This document shows, piece by piece, positions 1 through 7,537 of a stretch of 8,404 nucleotides of DNA; position 1 is the first letter of the stretch; every line of letters starts with the position of its first letter. Both the position numbers and the translations under genes were made by a program. Origin of the DNA: Actinomycetota bacterium (GTDB lineage: Bacteria; Actinomycetota; Actinomycetes; S36-B12; UBA5976); the NCBI GenBank assembly GCA_947491175.1, contig CANLIF010000053.1, positions 1 to 8,404 of the forward strand, in the 5' to 3' direction. A model generated the notes under the pieces. The model searched no databases. It saw only the letters and a list, made by a program, of their open reading frames with translations, and was not told where the DNA came from.

Positions 1-2018
1 TCACGCAAACGTGCGGCCACTTCAAACTGCAATTCGCTCGCTGCAGTGCGCATTTGCTCTGACAACTGGTCGATCAAATCGCCCAGATCTCGAGCCGGGA
101 TACTCCGGAGATTTTCCCGAATCGAAGTTGGAATTCTAACTCCAGGTTTTTGGTCTGCCATAAACAGTTCCGTGTCATCATCCTCTCTGGAAATCAAATC
201 TGTAATGTCTGCGATCTTCTTGCGTAAGGGTTGTGGATCTAACCCGTGCTCTAGGTTGTAAGCAACTTGCTTTGCCCGGCGGCGGTTAGTCTCATCAATC
301 GCAACTCGCATAGAGTCTGTAATTTTGTCAGCGTACATGTGGACTTCACCAGAGACATTTCGAGCCGCACGACCGATGGTTTGAATCAAACTGCGATGAC
401 TCCGCAAGAAACCTTCTTTGTCGGCGTCCAGGATCGCAACCAAAGAAACTTCAGGCAGATCCAGACCTTCACGCAATAAGTTAATACCGATCAGCACGTC
501 ATACTCACCAAGTCTGAGCTCTCGCAATAGTTCAACGCGCCTTAAGGTGTCCACCTCCGAATGCAGATAACGCACGCGAATCCCCTGCTCAAGTAGATAG
601 TCGGTTAAATCTTCAGACATTTTTTTTGTAAGCGTGGTGACAAGTACGCGGGTGCCATTTTCGGCGCGCAGTCGAATTTCATGAATTAGGTCATCAATTT
701 GGCCTTTAGTTGGTTTAACAATAATTTCAGGATCAACCAACCCAGTTGGTCTAATCACTTGCTCAACAACATCGTTGTTAACTATGCCAAGTTCAAAAGG
801 TCCTGGAGTTGCTGACAGATAAACCGTCTGACCGACCCGGTCCAGGAACTCCAGCCACTTCAACGGCCGATTGTCCATCGCACTTGGCAACCGGAAACCA
901 TGTTCAACTAGCGTCCGTTTTCGTGACGCATCTCCTTGATACATTGCACCAATTTGTGGGACTGTTACGTGACTTTCATCTATTACAAGCAGGAAATCCT
1001 CTGGGAAATAATCCAGCAGGCAGTTTGGTGCCGAGCCTTCTTCGCGACCATCAATGTGTCTCGAGTAATTCTCAATGCCCGAACAAAATCCAAGATTCTG
1101 CATCATCTCAATGTCATATGAAGTTCGCATCTTGATCCGCTGGGCTTCCAATAACTTGCCTTGGCTTTCAAGTTCGGGAATACGTATCGCCACTTCTGCT
1201 TCAATCGCTGAAATAGCGCTATTCATCCGTTCGGGGCCGGCTGTGTAATGGGATGCGGGAAATATGTAAAGTTCACTGTCTTCGGTGAGGATTTCACCGG
1301 TTACTGGGTGAAGCGACATTAAGCGATCAATGTCATCTCCAAACATCTCGATCCGAACTGGATGCTCTTCATAAACGGGGTATACCTCAATGGTGTCGCC
1401 ACGAACTCGAAACGTTCCGCGAGTGAATGCAATGTCGTTTCGGTTGTATTGAATGTCAACTAATCGTCGAAGGAGAGAATCTCGATCCAGGCTCTCCCCG
1501 ACTTTAAGGCGAACCATCCGATCTACATATTCTTGCGGCGTGCCTAAGCCATAAATACACGACACACTGGCAACCACGATTACATCGCGCCGAGTTAACA
1601 AACTGTTGGTAGCGCTGTGTCGAAGCCTTTCCACTTCTTCGTTGACAGAAGAATCTTTTTCAATAAAAGTGTCACTTTGCGGTATGTACGCTTCTGGTTG
1701 GTAATAGTCGTAATAGGACACAAAGTATTCAACCGCATTATTTGGTAGCAATTCTCGAAACTCGTTGGCAAGTTGGGCTGCGAGCGTTTTATTCGGTGCC
1801 AATACAAGTGTTGGGCGCTGCAGTCGCTCAATCAACCATGCAGTAGTTGCGCTCTTACCAGTACCAGTAGCACCCAGCAAAACTACGTCTTTATTGCCCT
1901 TGAGGATTCGACGCTCAAGTTCTGCAATTGCGGCAGGTTGATCACCGGCTGGAACGAATTCACTAATTACCTCAAATGGTGCAACGGTTCGTTGCAAGTC
2001 AGTAATCGGGCGGGTCAT
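1..2018 (-). CDS. uvrB: UvrABC excinuclease subunit B, partial (C-terminal end beyond the left edge)
   Basis: UvrB is the damage-verifying helicase-like subunit of cytosolic nucleotide excision repair; it is loaded by UvrA and recruits UvrC. The 672 codons visible read without interruption. Walker A is G49-ATGTGK-S56. The Tyr-rich beta-hairpin that pinches damaged DNA is Y102-YDYYQPEA-Y111. The Walker B box is D347-ESH-H350, and helicase motif VI is Q546-TIGRAAR-N554. The UVR motif, which contacts UvrC, starts near residue 649 and is cut by the window edge at R672, so perhaps 15-50 residues are missing. The ATG at 2018 is the only possible start, because an in-frame TAA lies two codons upstream and GTC is the only codon between. 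No good Shine-Dalgarno sequence precedes it, and the coaE stop codon is only 9 nt upstream, so translation is probably coupled to coaE. No LexA-type box is evident in the gap. Identification is near certain. Confidence 0.97.
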   Translation of the reverse strand, partial: MTRPITDLQRTVAPFEVISEFVPAGDQPAAIAELERRILKGNKDVVLLGATGTGKSATTAWLIERLQRPTLVLAPNKTLAAQLANEFRELLPNNAVEYFVSYYDYYQPEAYIPQSDTFIEKDSSVNEEVERLRHSATNSLLTRRDVIVVASVSCIYGLGTPQEYVDRMVRLKVGESLDRDSLLRRLVDIQYNRNDIAFTRGTFRVRGDTIEVYPVYEEHPVRIEMFGDDIDRLMSLHPVTGEILTEDSELYIFPASHYTAGPERMNSAISAIEAEVAIRIPELESQGKLLEAQRIKMRTSYDIEMMQNLGFCSGIENYSRHIDGREEGSAPNCLLDYFPEDFLLVIDESHVTVPQIGAMYQGDASRKRTLVEHGFRLPSAMDNRPLKWLEFLDRVGQTVYLSATPGPFELGIVNNDVVEQVIRPTGLVDPEIIVKPTKGQIDDLIHEIRLRAENGTRVLVTTLTKKMSEDLTDYLLEQGIRVRYLHSEVDTLRRVELLRELRLGEYDVLIGINLLREGLDLPEVSLVAILDADKEGFLRSHRSLIQTIGRAARNVSGEVHMYADKITDSMRVAIDETNRRRAKQVAYNLEHGLDPQPLRKKIADITDLISREDDDTELFMADQKPGVRIPTSIRENLRSIPARDLGDLIDQLSEQMRTAASELQFEVAARLR

Positions 2019-2027
2019 GACTTAAGA

Positions 2028-2609
2028 CTACGCCGAAAGTTGTTGCCACACCTTAGTGACGTTATCCCGTAACTCTTGAAGTGAGCCATTGTTGACAATG
2101 ACAAAGTCCGCTACCGCAGCTCGCTGTTCATCAGAAACTTGATTTGCAAGTCTGGCTTCGATGTCAGCCATTTCTAAGCCACGGTCTACCAAACGTTGTT
2201 TGCGAATGTCTAGATCGGCGAAAACCATCAGCACACTATCGAATTGATTTTGCAGTTGCTTCTCAACTAGTAGCGGGGTGTCATAAACCACAGTCGTAGT
2301 ATTCGGAAGTGATTCACGGATCTGTGCCACTCTGGCGACAACTGCGGGGTGAACGATTTCTTCCAGTTGCGACAGTTGGCCGGCGTCTTGGAAAACCAGT
2401 TCTGCCAACTTCTTTCGATCGATATTTCCTGAGGTATCCAGTACGCCATCACCGAACTTGTGAATTACATTCTCGTAGCCGATTTGGCCGGGTTCCAATA
2501 CCTCTTTGGCAATCGCATCCGCATCAATAACTACTGCGCCTAGGTCAAACAGCATTTTGGCAACTGTAGATTTACCGCAACCGATTCCACCAGATAGTCC
2601 TAGGTACAT
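2028..2609 (-). CDS. coaE: Dephospho-CoA kinase
   Basis: CoaE phosphorylates the 3'-hydroxyl of the ribose of dephospho-CoA with ATP, the last step of coenzyme A synthesis in the cytosol. The 193-residue protein carries all family marks: P-loop G7-GIGCGKS-T15, the D29-A-D31 pair, H87-P88, the D110-TPLL motif, and the lid region around R143-GLEMADIEARLANQ-Q157 followed by an N-x-G close to the end. The length equals the single-domain bacterial enzyme; the C-terminal UPF0157/GrpB-like extension known from mycobacterial CoaE is absent. The ATG is preceded by AGGGTGG at about 5 nt, a good ribosome-binding site. The gene lies downstream of rpsA beyond a terminator and 9 nt upstream of uvrB, so coaE and uvrB probably share a transcript. 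I see no clear promoter of its own between the terminator and the start. Function is essentially certain. Confidence 0.96.
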   Translation of the reverse strand: MYLGLSGGIGCGKSTVAKMLFDLGAVVIDADAIAKEVLEPGQIGYENVIHKFGDGVLDTSGNIDRKKLAELVFQDAGQLSQLEEIVHPAVVARVAQIRESLPNTTTVVYDTPLLVEKQLQNQFDSVLMVFADLDIRKQRLVDRGLEMADIEARLANQVSDEQRAAVADFVIVNNGSLQELRDNVTKVWQQLSA

Positions 2610-2649
2610 ATGACCACCCTAATCGCTGGATTTCACTTCCCGTTGAATC

Positions 2650-2686
2650 AAATAGAAAAGCGGCTGCCAAATTAATGGCAGCCGCT
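2650..2686 (-). terminator. Rho-independent terminator of rpsA
   Basis: A perfect 11-bp G+C-rich stem (2659-2669 with 2676-2686) has a 6-nt loop. Read on the minus strand, it is followed by the T-rich run TTTCTATTT. It begins 14 nt after the rpsA stop codon, so it ends the rpsA message before coaE. The opposite strand has no T-run after the stem, so it should work in one direction only. Confidence 0.87.
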
Positions 2687-2700
2687 CAATCTAGTTCGAA

Positions 2701-4152
2701 TTATTCGGCTTTGTCTGCCAATTCAGTTCTAAGAGCCTGAAGTCCTGCGTCATCTGACAGCGTTCCCTCGGTGGTGGTTTCACCTGAGTAGGAAGTTGGA
2801 ACTTCAGCATCTGCGTTTGCAACTGCATCAGCCTTCTTGGACTCGCCTACAGCAAGCTTGTGAGCTTCCCATTTAGCGTGAGCTTGCGCGTATTGACGTT
2901 CCCATTCAGCCTTTTTCTCTTCATTGCCTGGCAACCATTCATTGGTGTCCGAGTCGAAGCCTTCTGGATAAATGTAGTTTCCATTTTCGTCATACTGATT
3001 CATGCCGTATAGGCCAGCATCGAAGGAGACTGACTCATCTACATCTACATCTTCATTTGCTTGGCGCAACGAAAGTGAGATGCGACGACGTTCTAGATCG
3101 ATGTCGATGACCTTAACGAATGTGGAGTCTCCAACCTGAACTACCTGTTCTGGGATTTCAACATGGCGTCCAGCTAGTTCAGAGATGTGGACTAAGCCTT
3201 CAATGCCTTCACTTACCCGAACAAAAGCTCCGAATGGAACCAGCTTGGTAACTTCGCCAGGCACAACCTGACCCATTGTGTGGGTACGAGCGAACTGCTG
3301 CCATGGGTCTTCCTGGGTTGACTTAAGCGAAAGTGAAACACGTTCGCGATCGAAATCAACTTCAAGTACTTCAACCGTTACTTCCTGACCTACTTCGACA
3401 ACCTTTGATGGGTGATCAACGTGTTCCCATGAAAGTTCGGAAACGTGAACCAATCCGTCTACGCCGCCAAGATCAACGAAGGCACCGAAGTTAACGATGC
3501 TGGATACAACACCCTTGCGGATCTGACCCTTTTCAAGTTGATTTAGGAAACCGTGACGAACTGCGCTCTGTGACTGTTCTAGGTAAGCGCGACGAGAAAG
3601 TACAACGTTGTTGCGATTCTTGTCTAACTCGATAATTTTAGCTTCGATTTGCTTGCCGATGTATGGCGCAAGGTCGCGAACGCGACGCATTTCAACAAGT
3701 GAAGCTGGCAAGAAGCCACGAAGTCCAATGTCCATGATCAAGCCGCCCTTGACGACTTCGATGACGGTGCCGGTTACGACGCCATCCTCTTCCTTGATCT
3801 TTTCAATCGAACCCCAAGCGCGTTCGTATTGTGCGCGCTTCTTGGAAAGAATGAGTTGACCTTCTTTATCTTCCTTCTGAAGAACTAGCGCTTCGATGAT
3901 GTCGCCCACAGTTACAACTTCGTTGGGATCGATATCGTGCTTGATGCTTAGTTCGCGAGAAGGGATAATTCCTTCGGTCTTGTAGCCGATGTCGACGAGA
4001 ACTTCGTCTCGACTAACCTTTACTACGATGCCTTCTACGATGTCTCCATCATTGAACGGCTTAATTGTGGCGTCGACTGCGGCCATAAATTCTTCGGCTG
4101 ATGCGAAATCGTCGACGGTTGAGAAATTGCTCTTGTCAGTAGTGACAGTCAT
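2701..4152 (-). CDS. rpsA: Small ribosomal subunit protein bS1, four S1 domains
   Basis: S1 binds mRNA on the 30S subunit and helps translation initiation. The 483-residue protein has four S1 OB-fold domains at about 36-105, 123-188, 209-277 and 294-363, against six in E. coli. The third and fourth carry the best RNA-binding cores (NFGAFVDLGGVDGLVHVSEL and PFGAFVRVSEGIEGLVHISEL). The tail, residues 364-483, is acidic and includes a Tyr/Trp-containing stretch (GNYIYPEGFDSDTNEWLPG), the form known in actinobacterial RpsA. An in-frame ATG at 4197 would add 15 residues with no similarity to the family. I chose 4152 because GAGG lies 10 nt upstream and the N-terminus MTVTTDKSNF then resembles mycobacterial homologues. 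The gene has its own promoter, leader and terminator, so it is probably a single-gene transcript with possible readthrough to coaE. Confidence 0.97.
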   Translation of the reverse strand: MTVTTDKSNFSTVDDFASAEEFMAAVDATIKPFNDGDIVEGIVVKVSRDEVLVDIGYKTEGIIPSRELSIKHDIDPNEVVTVGDIIEALVLQKEDKEGQLILSKKRAQYERAWGSIEKIKEEDGVVTGTVIEVVKGGLIMDIGLRGFLPASLVEMRRVRDLAPYIGKQIEAKIIELDKNRNNVVLSRRAYLEQSQSAVRHGFLNQLEKGQIRKGVVSSIVNFGAFVDLGGVDGLVHVSELSWEHVDHPSKVVEVGQEVTVEVLEVDFDRERVSLSLKSTQEDPWQQFARTHTMGQVVPGEVTKLVPFGAFVRVSEGIEGLVHISELAGRHVEIPEQVVQVGDSTFVKVIDIDLERRRISLSLRQANEDVDVDESVSFDAGLYGMNQYDENGNYIYPEGFDSDTNEWLPGNEEKKAEWERQYAQAHAKWEAHKLAVGESKKADAVANADAEVPTSYSGETTTEGTLSDDAGLQALRTELADKAE

Positions 4153-4162
4153 TAAGTTATTG

Positions 4163-4166
4163 CCTC
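4163..4166 (-). promoter_or_regulatory. rpsA ribosome-binding site (decides the start)
   Basis: GAGG on the minus strand lies 10 nt before the ATG at 4152. The earlier in-frame ATG at 4197 has no comparably placed signal that also fits the family N-terminus, so this site supports the shorter protein. Confidence 0.7.
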
Positions 4167-4181
4167 GATGCGGATAGAAAT

Positions 4182-4236
4182 AGTTCCAATGTTGCATTCT
4201 TTCCTTGCGGATCCCGTGGAACTAGGTCTGTCCTAG
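4182..4236 (-). repeat. Two overlapping inverted repeats in the rpsA leader
   Basis: Repeat A pairs TAGTTCCA with TGGAACTA (4181-4188 with 4217-4224; 8 bp, 28-nt loop). Repeat B pairs CTAGG with CCTAG (4222-4226 with 4232-4236; 5 bp, 5-nt loop). They share bases 4222-4224, so both cannot form at once. The region lies in the predicted 5' leader of rpsA, between the promoter and the ribosome-binding site. In E. coli, S1 represses its own mRNA through a structured leader; extending that idea to this leader is inference. Stem B is short and could be chance. Confidence 0.35.
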
Positions 4237-4255
4237 GGCAAATGGCAACCTTCTA

Positions 4256-4284
4256 AGGATAGGCACCCACCAATGCTGGGTCAA
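4256..4284 (-). promoter_or_regulatory. Housekeeping sigma factor promoter of rpsA
   Basis: On the minus strand, TTGACC (4279-4284) and TATCCT (4256-4261) are separated by exactly 17 bp, which matches the -35/-10 pattern of the primary sigma factor (4 to 5 of 6 consensus bases in each box). Transcription would begin near 4249-4251 in a purine run, giving a leader of about 100 nt before the rpsA ATG. The promoter sits in the 112-bp gap after the polA stop codon. An ACCCA/TGGGT inverted repeat (4265-4269, 4277-4281) lies in the spacer and touches the -35 box. Confidence 0.78.
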
Positions 4285-4310
4285 AACTGATATTCCCGAA
4301 AACAATGGGT

Positions 4311-7070
4311 TTAGTGACCCGCACTGGCCCAAGAATTGCCAATTCCAGTGGAAACCTCCATAGGCACGGATAAATCCCCGACAGATCTCATGTTTTCAAC
4401 CACGATCTCAGTAACCTGCTCTAGTTCACCCTTAGCCACTTCAATGACCAATTCATCATGGACCTGTAGCAAAAGCCTGGATTTAACTCCAGCGGATTTG
4501 AGTGCAACATCAACTTGTAACATCGCAACTTTTACTAAATCTGCTGCTGACCCTTGGATCGGTGCGTTAAGTGCCATTCGCTCAGCCATTTCTCGCAACT
4601 GACGATTATCACTATTTAGGTCCGGCAGGTAGCGCCGGCGCCCCATGATCGATTCGGTGTAACCCAGCTTCCTTGCCTCGACTACGACGTTTGCAAGATA
4701 GTCGCGCACTCCACCAAATCTTTCAAAGTAAGTGTTCATTAAAGATTTTGCCTGATCATTACTGATACTAAGTTGTTGTGCCAGTCCGTAAGCAGAAAGC
4801 CCATACGCAAGACCGTATGACATGGCCTTGATTTGTCGTCGCATGTCTGCATCTACATTTTCGGGTGCCACCCCAAATACTTGTGAACCCACTGTGGTGT
4901 GTAAATCTTCACCAGTCTTTAGGGCTGCAATCAATCCTGGATCATTTGAAAGATGCGCCATGACCCGAAGTTCGATCTGACTGTAGTCAGCTGTTAGTAA
5001 CGTCTCGAAACCTCTACCGACAACAAAGGTGCCACGGATCGCAAAACCTTCAGTGGTTCGAATCGGGATGTTTTGTAGGTTTGGCTCAGTACTGGAAAGC
5101 CGACCAGTTGCTGCGACCATTTGATTAAAGCTGGTGTGAATCCGATCATCATCTCGGACTGCAGACAAAAGTCCAGTGACAGTTTGTTTAAGTTTGATAA
5201 CTTCGCGATATCTAAGCAGCGCTGTTAGTAATTCATCATCTGGAAACTTTGCCAATAGCCCAAGTAAGGACTCTGCATCAGTTGTGTACCCGGTCTTTAT
5301 CTTTTTTGTCTTCGGTAGCCCGCGCTCTTCGAAGAGAACTTCCTGAAGCTGTTTTGGCGAACCTAGATTAAATTCATGGCCCACTGAATCATGGGCCTGT
5401 TTAACGGCTTGCATCGCGTCTGCTTCAAACCCACTTTCTAACTTCCTTAATGCTGATACATCTACCGCAATTCCAAACGCTTCCATCTCCGCAAGCAATG
5501 GGACTAGCGGCAATTCAACCTGACTAAACAGACTGTCGCCACCACGTTTTTGCAACTCAATTTTTAGGAATTCACTTAGGTCTAGTGTTGCTCGCGCTGC
5601 TTTGGCTAGCGCATCACCTGATACCTCTAGTGGGGCGTCAAGGGTGAGTTGCGCACTTGAAACGGATGAATTCGCATCAAGTGACTTGCCTAGATAGCGC
5701 ATAACTAAATCAGATAGCTCAAAGTTACGCCCGCCTGGGGAGACTAAGTACGATGCAATCGCGGTGTCAAAGACTAGTGACTTAAGCGGTATTCCCATTT
5801 CGTGAAATGCCAGCATTGGACCTTTGGCATCATGCACAATTTTCTCTGCAGGACTTGCTAGCCACTTTGAAAGTTCGTCACCACCATCGGTAGGTGTGCA
5901 CCATACGGAACCGCCGGAACCGTTAACAAACGCGATTGCTTCAATTAGCCCAGTGCCACTGCCCCAATGTCCGGATACTGCCAAAGCAACTGGAGAGCCC
6001 GCAGCTTTGAGCCACTTAGCCAATTCGGATTCAGTTACTTTCTTGGTGACTACTTCGAATCCTTCGCCAGCAGAGTCGTGTGCACTTACCATTGCAGTTG
6101 CGTCACTGGCATCTGACGCGCTTTCCGATTTATTCGCAGTTGAAGCAGCCTTAGTGGAGGAACTTGGCTTATCTTTGTTGACCTCAGTTGAATTAGCACT
6201 TGGCCACGCCGCAAACAATCTAGGCCTTAGGGCCGAGAATTCCAGAGCATCGAGCGTTGCATGCACCACACTGGCGTCGTACTCGCGCTTTGCATAACTT
6301 TCAATGGCTTTATCAACTGGGGCATCTTCCACAAGTCGGTTCAATTCATAATTCAATTGCACTTGATCTATATGAGTGCGAAGTGCCTCGCCAACTTTGC
6401 CACCGATTGAATCAGCAACAGCAATTATTTTTTCCAGTTCGCCGAATTCAGCAATCCACTTTGCAGCAGTCTTGGGGCCAACGCCAGGAACGCCCGGCAA
6501 GTTATCGCTAGTTTCACCAACTAAAGCAGCTAGCGAACGATACTGCTTTGGAGTTACCCCGTATTTTTCAAATACCGCATCTGGCGTCATGTGAACTAAA
6601 TCAGACATGCCCTTACGTGGATAAAGAATTGTCACTCGGTCGTCAATTAATTGAAATGAGTCCCGATCTCCGCTGACGATACTTACCAGAAAGTCACAAC
6701 TCTTTGCCAAAGTCGCCAAAATATCATCAGCTTCAAAACCATCTGCGGTAACCACGGAAATGTTAAGCGATTCAAGAACCTGTTTGATCAGTTCAACTTG
6801 CCCTTTGAATTCTGGTGGTGATTTCGCCCTGGTTGCTTTGTAGTCCGGATATCTTTCGCTTCGAAAGGTTTGTCTTGAAACATCAAAAGCAACCACCAAG
6901 TGCGAGGGCTTCTGATCCTTGAGAACATTGACCAGCATTGATACGAAACCATAAACCGCGTTTGTGTGTTGCCCTGAGCTTGTGGCAAAGTTTTCAACTG
7001 GTAGCCCATGAAACGCGCGATAGGCAAGCGAGTGGCCGTCCAAAATGAGAAACTTAGAAGTAGCAGCCAC
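4311..7070 (-). CDS. polA: DNA polymerase I with 5'-nuclease domain and degenerate proofreading domain
   Basis: Pol I removes RNA primers and fills repair gaps. The protein has 919 residues (E. coli: 928). Residues 1-290 are the FEN-type 5' nuclease, with acidic residues D11, D63, D115-D116, D135 and D137 and a helix-hairpin-helix at 193-202. A Ser/Ala/Lys/Thr-rich linker spans about 291-335. The exonuclease-like domain, about 336-510, has lost the catalytic acids. The polymerase domain follows: motif A D695-YSQIEL-R702, motif B R744 to G757 with K748 and Y752, and motif C with H871-D872-E873. The start is GTG at 7070. An in-frame TAG lies four codons upstream and no other start codon lies between, so this start is firm. 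AGGA lies 7 nt upstream and doubles as part of a possible -10 box. The gene is divergent from the thioesterase gene and followed by rpsA. Confidence 0.98.
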   Translation of the reverse strand: MAATSKFLILDGHSLAYRAFHGLPVENFATSSGQHTNAVYGFVSMLVNVLKDQKPSHLVVAFDVSRQTFRSERYPDYKATRAKSPPEFKGQVELIKQVLESLNISVVTADGFEADDILATLAKSCDFLVSIVSGDRDSFQLIDDRVTILYPRKGMSDLVHMTPDAVFEKYGVTPKQYRSLAALVGETSDNLPGVPGVGPKTAAKWIAEFGELEKIIAVADSIGGKVGEALRTHIDQVQLNYELNRLVEDAPVDKAIESYAKREYDASVVHATLDALEFSALRPRLFAAWPSANSTEVNKDKPSSSTKAASTANKSESASDASDATAMVSAHDSAGEGFEVVTKKVTESELAKWLKAAGSPVALAVSGHWGSGTGLIEAIAFVNGSGGSVWCTPTDGGDELSKWLASPAEKIVHDAKGPMLAFHEMGIPLKSLVFDTAIASYLVSPGGRNFELSDLVMRYLGKSLDANSSVSSAQLTLDAPLEVSGDALAKAARATLDLSEFLKIELQKRGGDSLFSQVELPLVPLLAEMEAFGIAVDVSALRKLESGFEADAMQAVKQAHDSVGHEFNLGSPKQLQEVLFEERGLPKTKKIKTGYTTDAESLLGLLAKFPDDELLTALLRYREVIKLKQTVTGLLSAVRDDDRIHTSFNQMVAATGRLSSTEPNLQNIPIRTTEGFAIRGTFVVGRGFETLLTADYSQIELRVMAHLSNDPGLIAALKTGEDLHTTVGSQVFGVAPENVDADMRRQIKAMSYGLAYGLSAYGLAQQLSISNDQAKSLMNTYFERFGGVRDYLANVVVEARKLGYTESIMGRRRYLPDLNSDNRQLREMAERMALNAPIQGSAADLVKVAMLQVDVALKSAGVKSRLLLQVHDELVIEVAKGELEQVTEIVVENMRSVGDLSVPMEVSTGIGNSWASAGH

Positions 7071-7076
7071 GTATTG

Positions 7077-7104
7077 ATCCTAGAGGGGTACCCATGAGTT
7101 CGAA
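7077..7104 (-). promoter_or_regulatory. Candidate polA promoter -10 box overlapping its ribosome-binding site
   Basis: TAGGAT on the minus strand (7077-7082) fits the actinobacterial -10 pattern TAnnnT and ends 6 nt before the GTG at 7070. Transcription would then begin at the start codon itself, giving a leaderless message. A poor -35 match, TTCGAA (7099-7104), lies 16 bp upstream inside the thioesterase gene. The same bases contain AGGA at 7 nt from GTG, so they could instead be an ordinary Shine-Dalgarno sequence fed by a promoter further inside the thioesterase gene. Sequence alone cannot decide. Confidence 0.4.
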
Positions 7105-7501
7105 CCAAGAGAACCAAGCCAGCAGCGTAGCGGTCGGCGCCATGGCCGAACGAATGGGAATAACCGTTAGTTTCGCCACTGCCAACAAGGTAGTTGGACA
7201 TATGCCAGTTGAGGGCAACACCCAGCCGTTTGGATTGCTAAATGGTGGAGCTTCGCTGGCACTGGCGGAAACCCTAGGTTCGGTAGGCGCACACTTGCAC
7301 GCAGGACCAACTAGAAGTGTGGTTGGAATTGACATCAATGGCACTCACCACCGCAGTGCAACCAGTGGCCAAGTTACTGGAACTGCTACCCCATTGAGTC
7401 TTGGTCGAACTATCGCAGTCTATGAAATTGTTGTCACCGATGAGCGTGACAAGCGAATTTGTACTGCTCGCTTAACTTGTCTGCTACGGGATCTCACCTA
7501 G
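7094..7501 (+). CDS. Hotdog-fold acyl-CoA thioesterase, PaaI/YdiI-like
   Basis: This 135-residue protein belongs to the PaaI-type hotdog thioesterases, which hydrolyse acyl- or aroyl-CoA esters in the cytosol, usually as tetramers. It resembles E. coli YdiI (MenI) closely. The core G41-NTQPFGLLNGGASLALAE-E59 matches the YdiI active-site helix, with E59 at the catalytic acid position and Q44 at the YdiI Gln48 position. The usual His of the HGG motif is Asn here (N50). The later blocks VVGIDINGTHHRSA and RICTARLTCLL also match. The ATG at 7094 follows GAGGGG (7083-7088) at 5 nt. The start is 23 bp from the divergent polA GTG, and the DUF554 gene follows after 36 nt, probably in the same operon. 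The substrate cannot be read from the sequence; a menaquinone role (DHNA-CoA hydrolysis) is possible but unproved. Confidence 0.92.
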   Translation: MSSNQENQASSVAVGAMAERMGITVSFATANKVVGHMPVEGNTQPFGLLNGGASLALAETLGSVGAHLHAGPTRSVVGIDINGTHHRSATSGQVTGTATPLSLGRTIAVYEIVVTDERDKRICTARLTCLLRDLT

Positions 7502-7537
7502 CGATCAAGTTCAACATTTTTATGAGAGAGTAAGTCC

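Noticed and set aside
4153..4197. A 15-residue N-terminal extension of S1 from the ATG at 4197
   Set aside because: The added residues do not resemble S1 proteins and would translate across the inverted repeat at 4182-4188; the ATG at 4152 has a well-placed GAGG and a family-like N-terminus.
4299..4320. A hairpin at the polA stop codon (GGGT/ACCC, followed by ATTGTTTT on the minus strand) as a polA terminator
   Set aside because: The stem has only 4 bp plus a possible G-U pair and the T-run is interrupted, so it is too weak to call. polA may read through into rpsA.
5824..6297. A 157-residue plus-strand open frame inside polA
   Set aside because: It is antisense to the linker and exonuclease-like region of PolA, has no family resemblance, and arises from the Ser/Ala-rich codons there.
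6990..7093. A plus-strand promoter for the thioesterase gene inside the polA 5' end
   Set aside because: Several TA-rich hexamers are present, but none has both an acceptable -10 and a -35 at 16-18 bp.
7099..7115. GTTCGAAC near the thioesterase start as a LexA/SOS box
   Set aside because: The actinobacterial SOS box needs a 4-base spacer between GAAC and GTTC; here the half-sites are adjacent and in the wrong order, and the bases are coding.
6788..7344. Two minus-strand open frames over the polA start and the thioesterase gene
   Set aside because: Both overlap firmly identified genes, lack family features and have no convincing ribosome-binding site.
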